DNA of 64,000 nucleotides from JAHRAW01 sp965212085 (lineage in GTDB: Bacteria > Pseudomonadota > Gammaproteobacteria > Arenicellales > Poriferihabitantaceae): the NCBI GenBank assembly GCA_965212085.1, contig OZ243042.1, positions 2,604,001 through 2,668,000 on the forward strand, read 5' to 3'. The notes beneath the pieces were generated by a model. That model searched no databases. It saw only the letters and a program-made list of their open reading frames with translations, and was not told the origin of the DNA. Of the stretch, positions 8,525-18,317 are shown in pieces. Both the position numbers and the translations under genes were made by a program. How positions within the stretch are numbered: the stretch's first letter is position 1; the number at the start of each line of letters is the position of its first letter.

Positions 8525-10579
8525 ATGCCCAAACCCCCGTCCCCCGAAAAAATAAAACTGCTGTTCGCCAACTCAGTAGAAAAACTCCAACAAGGCGACG
8601 CCGCAGGCGCGGCGCGGGGTTTTGAAAAACTGGTCAAGGCCATCCCCGACAGCGCCGTGGCGTGGTACAACCTGGGCCTCAGCCGCCAGCACCTCAACCG
8701 CCATACCAAAGCCGCGGAAGCGTACCGGCGGGCGGTGCGCCTCAAGCCCGGCCACGCAGACGCGGTGGTCAACCTCGGCCTTTCGCAAAAGGAATTGAAG
8801 CAAGCCGATGCGGCGATGCAAAGCGCGAAAGCGGCCCTGGAAATTGCGCCGCGCCATCCCCGCGCGTTGAACCTTGCGGGGACGTTGCACGCCGAAAAAA
8901 ATGAACATCAAGCCGCCGCGGAAGCGTTTGAACGCGCCCTGGCGCTGGAGCCGGACAACGAGGACGCGCGGCACAACCTCGCCAACACGATGCTGCAACG
9001 CGGCGATTCCGAAGACGCGCTCAAAACCGTGCAAGCGTTTTTTGACAAGCCCGCGCCGGCCAAGCGTCATCGCCTGTTGCGCGGACAAATCCTGCTGGAC
9101 CTGAAACGCTACGGCGAAGTCTTCGGCGTGGTGGACGAACTGACGGCGGAGTTCGGCGGCGATGAGGAAGTGCTGCTGCTGCAAATGTCATTGTACGAGA
9201 TGGTCAAGGACTATTTCGGCGTCATTGACGCGGCCCGCGAGTTGCTCAAAAAAATGCCCGGCAACGCACGGGTGTGGAACTCCCTCGGCAGCGCGTACTT
9301 CCAACTGGACAGCATTGACAAGGCGGCGCAGTGCTACCACAAGGCCATCGAACTCGCCCCCGACCTGCCCGAATACCAGAACAACCGCGGGCTGGCACAT
9401 TCATCCAAGGGCGAGAAAACCGAAGCCGAACGGTGTTACCGAAGGGCGATGGAGTTGAATCCCCACTACACCGAATCCTATCGAAACCTGGTGGCGATGA
9501 AAAAGTTTTCATCCCTTGACGACGAAGACGCCCAAGCCATCACGCGCCTGTGGGAAACCGAAAACCTCGACGACTTCAACCGCACCAAACTCGCCTTCAC
9601 CCTCGGCAAGGTGTACGACGACGTCGGCGAATACGCGCGCGCGTTCGCCACCTACGAGGTCGGCAACCGCCTCAAATTCGCCGAGTCCCGCCTCGACTTT
9701 GACCGCTACTTCGCGCACATTGACGGCGTCCCCGAAATTTTCACCGCCCCCCCGCAACGCCTCAGCGAAGCCGCCGCCGAACCGTGCCCCATATTCATCG
9801 TCGGCATGCCGCGCAGCGGCACCACGCTGGTGGAGCAAATCATCTCCCGCCATCATCTGGTCAGCGGCTGCGGCGAGTTGCCGTGCATCGAAAAAGCCAT
9901 CGCCCGCCTGGAAAAACGCGCCCAACCGATGCGCGTCTATCCGCGGGATTTTCTCGACATCAATAGCGAAACCCTGAGCGGCGAGACCCGCCACTACCTC
10001 TCCTGGGTGCAGCGACTTCACGAACTGCCGACGCCCTGCTTCACCGACAAAATGCCCTTCAACTTCGTCCACCTGTGGTTGATCAAAGCATTGTTCCCCA
10101 ACGCCGCCATCGTCCACTGCCACCGCCATCCGCTGGACGTGATCACCTCCAACTACTTTCAGTTATACGCTTCCGACGTAAGTTTCGTCTATGACCTTGA
10201 AGTGCTGGCCGGCTACTACGTGCGCTACCACCGCCTGATGCGCCACTGGCGCCGGGTGTTCGCCGGCGAGGTGTACACCGTGCAGTACGAAACCCTGGTG
10301 GGCGACAAGGAACAACAAACCCGCAACCTCATCAAAGCGGCCAAACTGCCCTGGGACGACGCCTGCCTCAACCTAAAAAAATCCGACACCGCCGTGCGCA
10401 CCGCCAGCATCTGGCAAGTCCGCCAGGGAATCTACACCACCTCCAGAGAACGCTGGCGCAACTACCAACAACAACTCGCCCCCGCCGCCAAAATCCTGCG
10501 GGCCGAGGGGATACTGGACGATGCCTTGAACGAAATTGCCTGGGGTTCAGAGGATTTTCAGAACGCCAAAGCCGAATAA
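8525..10579 (+). CDS. TPR-repeat protein fused to a sulfotransferase domain
   Basis: 684 residues. The first ~330 are tetratricopeptide repeats (for example AVAWYNLGLSRQHLNRHTKA, ARVWNSLGSAYFQLDSIDKA, PEYQNNRGLAHSSKGEKTEA), a protein-binding superhelix. The C-terminal half is a PAPS-dependent sulfotransferase: PIFIVGMPRSGTTLVEQII is the 5'-phosphosulfate loop and HCHRHPLDVITSNYFQ the 3'-phosphate-binding segment. No signal peptide or membrane segment is evident, so it should act in the cytoplasm, moving sulfate from PAPS onto an unknown acceptor perhaps held by the TPRs. Such fusions are common in marine proteobacteria. The last codons (DFQNAKAE) fall in a short sequence found inverted near 6244. 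Confidence 0.9.
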   Translation: MPKPPSPEKIKLLFANSVEKLQQGDAAGAARGFEKLVKAIPDSAVAWYNLGLSRQHLNRHTKAAEAYRRAVRLKPGHADAVVNLGLSQKELKQADAAMQSAKAALEIAPRHPRALNLAGTLHAEKNEHQAAAEAFERALALEPDNEDARHNLANTMLQRGDSEDALKTVQAFFDKPAPAKRHRLLRGQILLDLKRYGEVFGVVDELTAEFGGDEEVLLLQMSLYEMVKDYFGVIDAARELLKKMPGNARVWNSLGSAYFQLDSIDKAAQCYHKAIELAPDLPEYQNNRGLAHSSKGEKTEAERCYRRAMELNPHYTESYRNLVAMKKFSSLDDEDAQAITRLWETENLDDFNRTKLAFTLGKVYDDVGEYARAFATYEVGNRLKFAESRLDFDRYFAHIDGVPEIFTAPPQRLSEAAAEPCPIFIVGMPRSGTTLVEQIISRHHLVSGCGELPCIEKAIARLEKRAQPMRVYPRDFLDINSETLSGETRHYLSWVQRLHELPTPCFTDKMPFNFVHLWLIKALFPNAAIVHCHRHPLDVITSNYFQLYASDVSFVYDLEVLAGYYVRYHRLMRHWRRVFAGEVYTVQYETLVGDKEQQTRNLIKAAKLPWDDACLNLKKSDTAVRTASIWQVRQGIYTTSRERWRNYQQQLAPAAKILRAEGILDDALNEIAWGSEDFQNAKAE

Positions 10580-10646
10580 TGATTGCATCCGCCGTCAAAA
10601 AGTGCTTTACTAGCCCTACTAGTACTTAACTAATGGAGATATGGAA

Positions 10647-11354
10647 ATGAGTTCACTGGCATTTGACACCCACAAGGCCGTAAAAACGCTCACCGAAGCC
10701 GGGGCTGCGATACCCATCGCCGAAGCCGTGGTAGCCACCATCGGCATCGCCACGGGGGACCACCTGGCCACTAAAACCGACCTGGAAGGGCTTCGCAAGG
10801 ACAATAAGGGCGACATGGGCGCACTCCGCAAGGACTTCGAGGGGCTTCGCAAGGACATTAAGGGCGACATGGGCGCACTCCGCAAGGACTTCGAGGCACA
10901 TCGCAAGGCCACCAAGGCCGATTTGGAAGGGCTTCGCAAGGATATCAAGGTCGATATGGATGGGCTTCGCAAGGACGTCAAGGGCGATATGGATGGGCTT
11001 CGCAAGGACGTCAAGGGCGATATGGATGGGCTTCGCAAGGACTTTGATGGACTCTGTAAGGACTTTGATGGACTCCGCAAAAATTTTGATGGGCTTCGCA
11101 AAGATTTTGAGGTACATCGCAAGGACACCAAGGCCGATTTGGAAGGGCTCCGCAGGGACACCAAAGCCGACTTCGTTGATCACAAAGTAGCCATCAAAAC
11201 CGAATTGAGCGACTTTAAGGAGAGCATAATCACGCAGATTGATACCAAGTTAACGGCCAGGATAGCGACCAGCGAAACCCGCATGATGGTGTGCATCGGG
11301 GGGATGATTAGCGCCGGCGTCGCCGTCCTTGTCGCCCTTGACAATTTTCTTTAA
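10647..11354 (+). CDS. DUF1640-like coiled-coil protein with long internal tandem repeat and C-terminal membrane anchor
   Basis: About 235 residues. The N-terminus (LAFDTHKAVKTLTEAG) matches the conserved head of DUF1640/CCDC90-like proteins. The middle (about residues 45-185) is built from GLRKDxKGDM-type units of 11-13 residues, highly charged and predicted to form an extended coiled coil; the DNA repeats are nearly identical, so they are recent. The C-terminal MMVCIGGMISAGVAVLVAL is one transmembrane helix. GGAGA at 10635 supports ATG 10647 over ATG 10641. Function is unknown; mitochondrial relatives (MCUR1/CCDC90) are membrane-anchored coiled coils. Confidence 0.8.
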   Translation: MSSLAFDTHKAVKTLTEAGAAIPIAEAVVATIGIATGDHLATKTDLEGLRKDNKGDMGALRKDFEGLRKDIKGDMGALRKDFEAHRKATKADLEGLRKDIKVDMDGLRKDVKGDMDGLRKDVKGDMDGLRKDFDGLCKDFDGLRKNFDGLRKDFEVHRKDTKADLEGLRRDTKADFVDHKVAIKTELSDFKESIITQIDTKLTARIATSETRMMVCIGGMISAGVAVLVALDNFL

Positions 11355-11360
11355 TCCGAA

Positions 11361-11386
11361 CCGGGCCGTCCGGCCCCTTGTTTTTT
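11361..11386 (+). terminator. Rho-independent terminator between the two coiled-coil genes
   Basis: GGGCC-GTCC-GGCCC stem followed by CTTGTTTTTT. The T-run abuts the Shine-Dalgarno (GGAG 11387) of the next gene, so that gene may be expressed only by readthrough. Confidence 0.75.
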
Positions 11387-11398
11387 GGAGATTTCGCC

Positions 11399-11587
11399 AT
11401 GAGCAACGACTATGCATCCGAATTCCGAGTGGACCTCCTTGAGGAACGCATCCGAAGACTGGAGAAGGAGACGATGGCCGACCGCTTGAACCGGCTGAAG
11501 TCGCAGTCCAGATTTGTAAATGGAGTTGTATTTGTGAGTTTTATTGGTTCGCTACTATTCTATGCATATGTCAAGCACCTTCAGTAA
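11399..11587 (+). CDS. Small coiled-coil, single-pass membrane protein (unknown function)
   Basis: 62 residues starting MSNDYASEF with a good ribosome-binding site (GGAG, 8 nt upstream of ATG 11399). A charged amphipathic helix (LLEERIRRLEKETMADRL) is followed by one membrane helix (GVVFVSFIGSLLFYAYV). The plan, a coiled coil then a C-terminal anchor, copies that of the preceding DUF1640-like protein in miniature, so the two may interact. No family was recognised. Confidence 0.65.
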   Translation: MSNDYASEFRVDLLEERIRRLEKETMADRLNRLKSQSRFVNGVVFVSFIGSLLFYAYVKHLQ

Positions 11588-11640
11588 AGCGTCCGCGTAT
11601 AGTCTTCGCCTCAAGGAGGGAATTACACCGAAGGGCGCAC

Positions 11641-11671
11641 AAAAAAAACCGGAGCCGAGGCTCCGGTTTTT
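11641..11671 (-). terminator. Bidirectional terminator (porin 1 / small membrane protein)
   Basis: ACCGGAGCC-GA-GGCTCCGGT with eight A on the left and five T on the right. It reads as a strong terminator for the leftward porin gene and a weaker one for the rightward genes. Confidence 0.9.
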
Positions 11672-11692
11672 AGTGGGTGAAGCGGAGGGGTT

Positions 11693-12961
11693 TTAGAAAT
11701 CAACCCGCATGCCGATCAGGTGGCGAGCACCATCCCAACCTTTGTTTTCGCTATCGAGATCGACGGCTTCGTAGTAGAGCTTCAAGCCGCCACCGAGGTT
11801 GTGGTAGATGGCCCAGACGAGTTGCTCTGAGTCATCGGTGTCAATGGCCTTGACAAACTGATTGCCTGCCACATTCGGATCGTTCGCCACACCGGCTACA
11901 CTCACGCCATCGTCAGCCTCGACGTAACCCAGCATCCACTGGGTGTTCTCGCCGAATTTGCCACCGCCGTAAATGAAGGTGGTGTCGATGTCAATTTCGT
12001 CATTAGCCGCAGTGTTGTCGTTGTCGTCCACTTCGTAGTTCTGCCAACCCACGGACACCCAATAGCTGCCGAAGGTGCCTTTGACAGCGATGCCAACACG
12101 ATCGGTGTCGGGGAGGTCCTGGCCGGCAGGTTTAGCGGCAGTGGGAGCAACAGCAGGAACGGCAGCAGTGCCTACTTGTGGTGTGCCGTCAGTGATTACT
12201 CCATTGGCGTTGATCGTGGGATCTACAGCTGCGACAAAGTCAGCTGATTGAGGTACAGCAGGTGTACCGTCCGTTGCAGCAACGGCAGGTGTGCCATCCG
12301 CGCCATCTTCGGAGTCAAACGCTGCGGCGATGGTGATGTTGTCGCTGACCGCCCAGCTCAAACCGAGGCCAATGCCGTCGCCACGGATTTTCTCCGCATT
12401 GTCGCCACTTTCCGGGCTGCTTTCCTCGTTCAAGCGAACATCCAGCTCAGCGTACAACGGACCGAAAGAGTTGGAGTACTTGATGGTGTTGGAAGCACGG
12501 AACGGACCGCCACCGACTGATGAGTACAGGTAGTAACCCAGCGTGTAGGTCGGAGAGATCAGCGTGCCGAAGGTGTCGAAGTAGGCGCTCCACTGTTGGC
12601 CGATGTCAACGCGACCGAAGGGGCCGGAAACGCCGACCGTGCCGATACGGAGGTCGTCCACGCCAGCTGTGTCATTGCTAGTGCTATCTGACCGATCGAA
12701 AGACCGCTTGCCTTCTTTATCAGTGCTAACAGCGAATTCATAACGGCCGTGTGCGCTCAGACCATTGCCCATTTCTTTGTTGTACTTGATACCGAAACGG
12801 GAAGAGACAGCGCTTATGTCGGTCTTCGAGTCGCCGTCGTCCACGATATCGTTCAGATCAATGGCGTTGTTAATTCGGCCATAAACCTGCACTTCACCGT
12901 AAGCAGCGACCGGCGCCACAACTGCGGCGGAGACCGCCGCTGCGATTAGTTTTCTGTTCAT
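11693..12961 (-). CDS. Gram-negative porin (paralogue 1)
   Basis: Outer-membrane general porin of 422 residues. A signal peptide (KLIAAAVSAAVVAPVAAYG) is followed by EVQVYGRINNAIDL, the first strand of 16-stranded porins, and the protein ends in RVDF with the terminal Phe required for BAM recognition. It shares most of its sequence with the divergent porin at 13476, but a surface loop (about residues 225-285) is expanded with Ala/Pro-rich repeats (DGTPAV...) and replaces the acidic loop of its sister. Its leader is nearly the same as that of paralogue 2. Confidence 0.93.
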   Translation of the reverse strand: MNRKLIAAAVSAAVVAPVAAYGEVQVYGRINNAIDLNDIVDDGDSKTDISAVSSRFGIKYNKEMGNGLSAHGRYEFAVSTDKEGKRSFDRSDSTSNDTAGVDDLRIGTVGVSGPFGRVDIGQQWSAYFDTFGTLISPTYTLGYYLYSSVGGGPFRASNTIKYSNSFGPLYAELDVRLNEESSPESGDNAEKIRGDGIGLGLSWAVSDNITIAAAFDSEDGADGTPAVAATDGTPAVPQSADFVAAVDPTINANGVITDGTPQVGTAAVPAVAPTAAKPAGQDLPDTDRVGIAVKGTFGSYWVSVGWQNYEVDDNDNTAANDEIDIDTTFIYGGGKFGENTQWMLGYVEADDGVSVAGVANDPNVAGNQFVKAIDTDDSEQLVWAIYHNLGGGLKLYYEAVDLDSENKGWDGARHLIGMRVDF

Positions 12962-13475
12962 GAGATACCCCTTGGTTAAGACAGTTATCGAGTACTATCC
13001 AAAAAGCCGCGGACTATCTTTGGCGGCGGGGCGGGGTTTTGGCGCAAAACGGCGGCGGGGCGGGCGTTGGCTGGCCCGGCAAATCAGGGGCGGGGGTGGC
13101 GGCGGCGGGCAAACGGGGAACCCTCGCCGGAAATCGTCCGTCCGTCCATTGAACGGCGAAATTCAGGCCGGCAAGCGGCCAAAAACCACTTCGCAGAGGC
13201 CCAAAACCCCCGAATTTCCCCGCCCCAAGCCCGAATTTCCCGCCATCAACCCCAAACGCCAACCCCCTAAACCTCCCTGTTTCCGCCATTTCCAGCCCTT
13301 TTTCGGCGAAATATTAAAGTTTTTTAATATTTATGCAAAAAAAATGGTAAAAGCGGTTGCAATCCCCCCGGATATTGTTATAGTCGCCCTCGCAGTGATG
13401 TGAATTTCGGTTCACATTAACGAAATGTAAATTTACTTTTTCTACTCTATAACTGTCTTTACTACGAGGTATCTC
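12962..13475. promoter_or_regulatory. Divergent porin intergenic region with duplicated leader and a sigma70-like promoter
   Basis: No gene is seen. The 30-odd bases before both start codons are alike (ATAACTGTCTT...GTATCTCATG), showing that duplication included the untranslated leader. For paralogue 2 a plausible promoter is TTGCAA 13357-13362, 16-bp spacer, TATAGT 13379-13384. The rightward leader has GAGGT before ATG 13476. The rest (13015-13310) is GC-rich with short repeated CCCGAATTTCCC motifs. Confidence 0.6.
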
Positions 13476-14594
13476 ATGAACAAGAAACTAATCGCAGCGG
13501 CGGTCTCCGCCGCAGTTGTGGCGCCGGTCGCTGCCTACGGCGAGGTACAGGTTTATGGCCGAATCAATAACGCCATTGACCTGAACGACCTTGCCGATGA
13601 AGGCGACTCGCAGACTGATGTCAGTTCCGTCTCTTCCCGTTTCGGCATCAAGTACAACAAGGAAATCGGCAACGGCCTGAGCGCACACGGCCGTTATGAG
13701 TTCTCCACCAACACCGACAACGAGCGCGGTATTAACGACCTGCGTATCGGCACGGTTGGCGTTTCCGGCCCGTTCGGTCGCGTTGACGTCGGCAACCAGT
13801 GGAGTGCCTACTTTGACACTTTCGGCACGCTGATTTCCCCGACCTACACCCTGGGGTACTACCTGTACTCATCCATCGGTGGCGGCCCGTTCCGTGGTTC
13901 CAACACTATCAAGTATTCAAACTCTTTCGGTCCGTTGTACCTTGAGTTGGACCTTCGCTTGAACGAGGAAGACAGCCCGGAAAGCAGCGCCGACGCGGAG
14001 AAAATCCGTGGCGACGGCATTGGCCTTGGCGTAAGTTGGGCGGTCAGCGACAGCATCACCATCGCAGCGGCGTTTGATAACGAGGACGGCGAGGATGATG
14101 ACAGCAATGTGACCTTTGATGCCACCGGCACCAACGCAGCGTTTGGTGATGATGGTGATACGGATACCCGCAGAGCCGGAGAAGACCGTGTCGGCATCGC
14201 CGTCAAAGGCACTTTCGGCGGTTACTGGGTGTCCGTGGGTTGGCAGAACTACGAAGAAGACGATCTGGACAGAGTCGAGTCTGACGCCGACGGTAATGGT
14301 GACTTTACGGCCACCGGCGATGGTGTACGCGCCGAAATTGAAGGCGATGAGGTTGACACCGTCTTCATCTACGGCGGCGGCAAATTCGGCGAGAACACCA
14401 GTTGGATGCTGGGCTACTCCGAAGCCGATGTTGACGGCGATGATGCGAATGACGACCCGGAGCAGTTGATCTGGGCCGTGTACCACAATCTCGGCGGCGG
14501 TCTGAAGTTGTACTACGAAGCCGTTGATCTTGACATTGAAGCAAGCGGTCAGGACGGCGCCCGCCACCTGATCGGCATGCGGGTTGATTTCTAA
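13476..14594 (+). CDS. Gram-negative porin (paralogue 2)
   Basis: 372-residue outer-membrane porin, divergent from paralogue 1. Signal peptide, EVQVYGRINNAIDLND start strand, FGIKYNKEIGNGLSAHGRYEF and the C-terminal RVDF are shared almost exactly. The differing loops are rich in Asp/Glu (NEDGEDDDSN, GDDGDTDTRR, VDGDDANDDPE), giving a strongly acidic, probably cation-favouring mouth, whereas paralogue 1 has an Ala/Pro loop. That suggests divergence in permeability or in exposure to phage or host. Confidence 0.93.
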   Translation: MNKKLIAAAVSAAVVAPVAAYGEVQVYGRINNAIDLNDLADEGDSQTDVSSVSSRFGIKYNKEIGNGLSAHGRYEFSTNTDNERGINDLRIGTVGVSGPFGRVDVGNQWSAYFDTFGTLISPTYTLGYYLYSSIGGGPFRGSNTIKYSNSFGPLYLELDLRLNEEDSPESSADAEKIRGDGIGLGVSWAVSDSITIAAAFDNEDGEDDDSNVTFDATGTNAAFGDDGDTDTRRAGEDRVGIAVKGTFGGYWVSVGWQNYEEDDLDRVESDADGNGDFTATGDGVRAEIEGDEVDTVFIYGGGKFGENTSWMLGYSEADVDGDDANDDPEQLIWAVYHNLGGGLKLYYEAVDLDIEASGQDGARHLIGMRVDF

Positions 14595-14617
14595 AACCCG
14601 TTCACTTGTTTCACCTG

Positions 14618-14648
14618 AAACCGGAGCTTCGGCTCCGGTTTTTTTTTT
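14618..14648 (+). terminator. Rho-independent terminator of porin 2
   Basis: AAACCGGAGC-TTCG-GCTCCGGTTT hairpin with a stable TTCG tetraloop, followed by a run of T. Confidence 0.95.
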
Positions 14649-14651
14649 CGC

Positions 14652-14956
14652 GAGCAAGGACAGGTCGCGACCTGTCCCTACGCCACCGGTTGGACGCTGG
14701 ATTTCCGCTTTCACGGGAATTGTAGAAATTCACTAATTCACCGACAGTATGCCCCCCGTCATTCCCGAACGATAGAAAAATAGGGAGCGTAGCGACCGTT
14801 TGTTTCATCGCATTCGGGAATCCAGGGGTTAGACCGACGGTGGGTCGTGTGCCGCTGGATTCCCGAGTACGCAAGTGTCCGTAAGCCGCTTGCGCGGCAA
14901 CGGACACTAACGCTCGGGAATGACGGAGTAGGATGAAATTTGCCGGTGAATTAGTG
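14652..14956. repeat. Composite interspersed repeat with inverted TTCACTAATTCACCG ends
   Basis: It starts with the 20-bp palindrome GGACAGGTCGCGACCTGTCC (about 14660). Between an AATTCACTAATTCACCG end at about 14727 and its inverse CGGTGAATTAGTGAACC at about 14944-14960 lie a CATTCCCGA unit (14757-14822) and an AGTGTCCG hairpin unit (14862-14925). The inverted ends are MITE-like. The right end forms the last codons and stop of the truncated toxin frame. Confidence 0.75.
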
Positions 14957-15040
14957 AACCCATACAGGAATGACTGCGTACCAGCGGTATGAAGCCTTTA
15001 ATTCATCCGCCACTTCGGGGTGAAATCCAATCGTTGACAC
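14951..15040 (-). pseudogene. Truncated RelE/ParE-family toxin gene (N-terminal remnant)
   Basis: From GTG 15040, five bases after the antitoxin stop codon, the frame reads IGFHPEVADELKASYRWYA, the typical first helix of RelE/ParE toxins. After about 22 residues the similarity stops and the frame runs into the interspersed repeat, ending at TAA 14951 (29 residues in all). The catalytic or target-binding C-terminal two thirds are missing and no remnant was found further left. It appears to be a dead toxin, cut by insertion or deletion at the repeat. Confidence 0.75.
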
Positions 15041-15044
15041 ACGA

Positions 15045-15260
15045 TTAATCTTTCACCTCTTTTTTGATCTCGTTCCACGAAACCGGTTGCGTTTTTCCCG
15101 AGACGAGTTCGGCGTATCTTTTTTCGGCCAACTCGTTCCAGGCGTGATCAACACCTTTGTCATGCCGCGTTTCAAGGGATGAAATCAGGCAATGGGCGAC
15201 CAGGGCTCTTTCTTCGGAGCTCAGGCTTTTCGTGCTTTCGATGACTTGTGCAAAATCCAT
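15045..15260 (-). CDS. Addiction-module antitoxin (Unstab_antitox / TIGR02574 family)
   Basis: 71 residues, with LSSEERALVAHCLISSLE at the N-terminal half and the family hallmark HAWNELAEKRYAELVSGK then PVSWNEIKKEV at the end. These small proteins neutralise RelE/ParE-type toxins encoded just downstream. Here the downstream toxin is only a short remnant, so the antitoxin is orphaned; it might persist to silence toxins elsewhere or be decaying. Confidence 0.85.
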   Translation of the reverse strand: MDFAQVIESTKSLSSEERALVAHCLISSLETRHDKGVDHAWNELAEKRYAELVSGKTQPVSWNEIKKEVKD

Positions 15261-15412
15261 GTTTGGCAGGCCGGTGAGTAACCAGGGGGTTGATGTTCCT
15301 TTTTATAGCACAGTTTTGCAGTATTTGCACCGCCGGCGAATGCAAAAGGCCGGTGTACCCCAAGTTTGCCCGGAATATGGCGGCTTCGCGCATCTTCGGA
15401 CTGCGTTTGCGC

Positions 15413-15418
15413 TATACT
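15413..15418 (+). promoter_or_regulatory. Putative -10 box for glnS
   Basis: TATACT lies 29 bp before the glnS start. The -35 element is not clear. Confidence 0.4.
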
Positions 15419-15447
15419 CCACGCCGTTTCGTTTTGCGCCCGCCCCA

Positions 15448-17172
<1,725 letters not shown>

Positions 17173-17190
17173 TTTTTCAGGAATAACGCC

Positions 17191-18303
17191 ATGCAATTTT
17201 TCATTGAATACGGTTTGTTTTTCGCCAAAACCGCCACCATCGTCGGCGCCGTTCTGGTGGCCGCCGGCGCCCTCGTGGCGCTGTCCATGCGCCAGCGCAA
17301 AGCCGCCGAGCAGCAGCACCTTGAAGTTACCCACCTCAACAAGCAGTACGATGAGATGGAGCAGGCGCTGTCGGGTGCGCTGCTAACCCCCCGGCAGTTC
17401 AAGCAAAAACTCAAAGCGCAAAAGAAAGCCGACAAGGCCAAGGCCAAAGCGGAAAAGCAGGCGGAAAAGCAGGCGGAAAAACAGGCGGCCAAAAAAGCGG
17501 ACGCGGAAAAATCGGATGGCGATGACGGCGGCGAGCATGAAAAACGCATCTTCGTGCTGGATTTTGACGGCGACATTCGCGCCACCGCGGTGGCCTCCCT
17601 GCGCCAGGAAATCAGCGCGATCCTGACCATGGCCGGGGGCGGAGACGAAGTGGTGGTGCGGCTGGAAAGCGGCGGCGGCGTGGTGCACGGCTACGGGCTG
17701 GCGGCCTCGCAACTCCAGCGGCTACGCGAGCGAAAAATTCCGCTGACCGTGGCGGTGGACAAGGTCGCCGCCAGCGGCGGGTATATGATGGCTTGCGTGG
17801 CCGACAAAATCATCGCCGCGCCGTTCGCCATCATCGGCTCCATCGGCGTGCTGGCGCAGCTGCCCAACCTGCACCGGCTGCTCAAAAAACACGACGTTGA
17901 TTTTGAGCAACTATACGCCGGCGAATACAAACGCACCCTGACCTTGTTCGGCGAAAACACCGGCAAGGCCAGGGAAAAAATGCAGCAGGAACTGGAGGAA
18001 ACCCACGGCTTGTTCAAGGACTACGTAAAAGTCCAGCGCCCGGGTCTCGACATTGAGAAGGTCGCCACCGGCGAACACTGGCTCGGCACCCGCGCGCTGG
18101 AACTCGGCCTCGTCGACCGGCTGCAAACCAGCGACGACTACCTCATGGCGGCGCGCCGGGACGCGCAGTTAATCCTGCTGAACTACACCGCAAGGAAAAA
18201 ATTTCTCGACCGGCTGGCTTCCCTGGCGGGCCTCGGCGGGTTCGGGTTCGGATTGCAACGCCCGCAGCCGTCGGAAGGGCTGGACCGGCCTTTGTTGTTG
18301 TAA
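17191..18303 (+). CDS. sohB: Inner-membrane S49 peptidase SohB
   Basis: 370-residue protease with an N-terminal membrane segment (ATIVGAVLVAAGALVAL), a Lys/Ala/Glu-rich linker with a slipped AEKQ repeat (about 85-105), and a ClpP-like S49 fold facing the periplasm. The Ser-Lys dyad is Ser195 in AASGGY and Lys247 in GEYKRTLT. The single S49 domain and length match SohB, not the double-domain SppA. Substrates are not known; in E. coli extra SohB relieves loss of DegP. Confidence 0.94.
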   Translation: MQFFIEYGLFFAKTATIVGAVLVAAGALVALSMRQRKAAEQQHLEVTHLNKQYDEMEQALSGALLTPRQFKQKLKAQKKADKAKAKAEKQAEKQAEKQAAKKADAEKSDGDDGGEHEKRIFVLDFDGDIRATAVASLRQEISAILTMAGGGDEVVVRLESGGGVVHGYGLAASQLQRLRERKIPLTVAVDKVAASGGYMMACVADKIIAAPFAIIGSIGVLAQLPNLHRLLKKHDVDFEQLYAGEYKRTLTLFGENTGKAREKMQQELEETHGLFKDYVKVQRPGLDIEKVATGEHWLGTRALELGLVDRLQTSDDYLMAARRDAQLILLNYTARKKFLDRLASLAGLGGFGFGLQRPQPSEGLDRPLLL

Positions 18304-18317
18304 GCGGCGCCCGGTTT

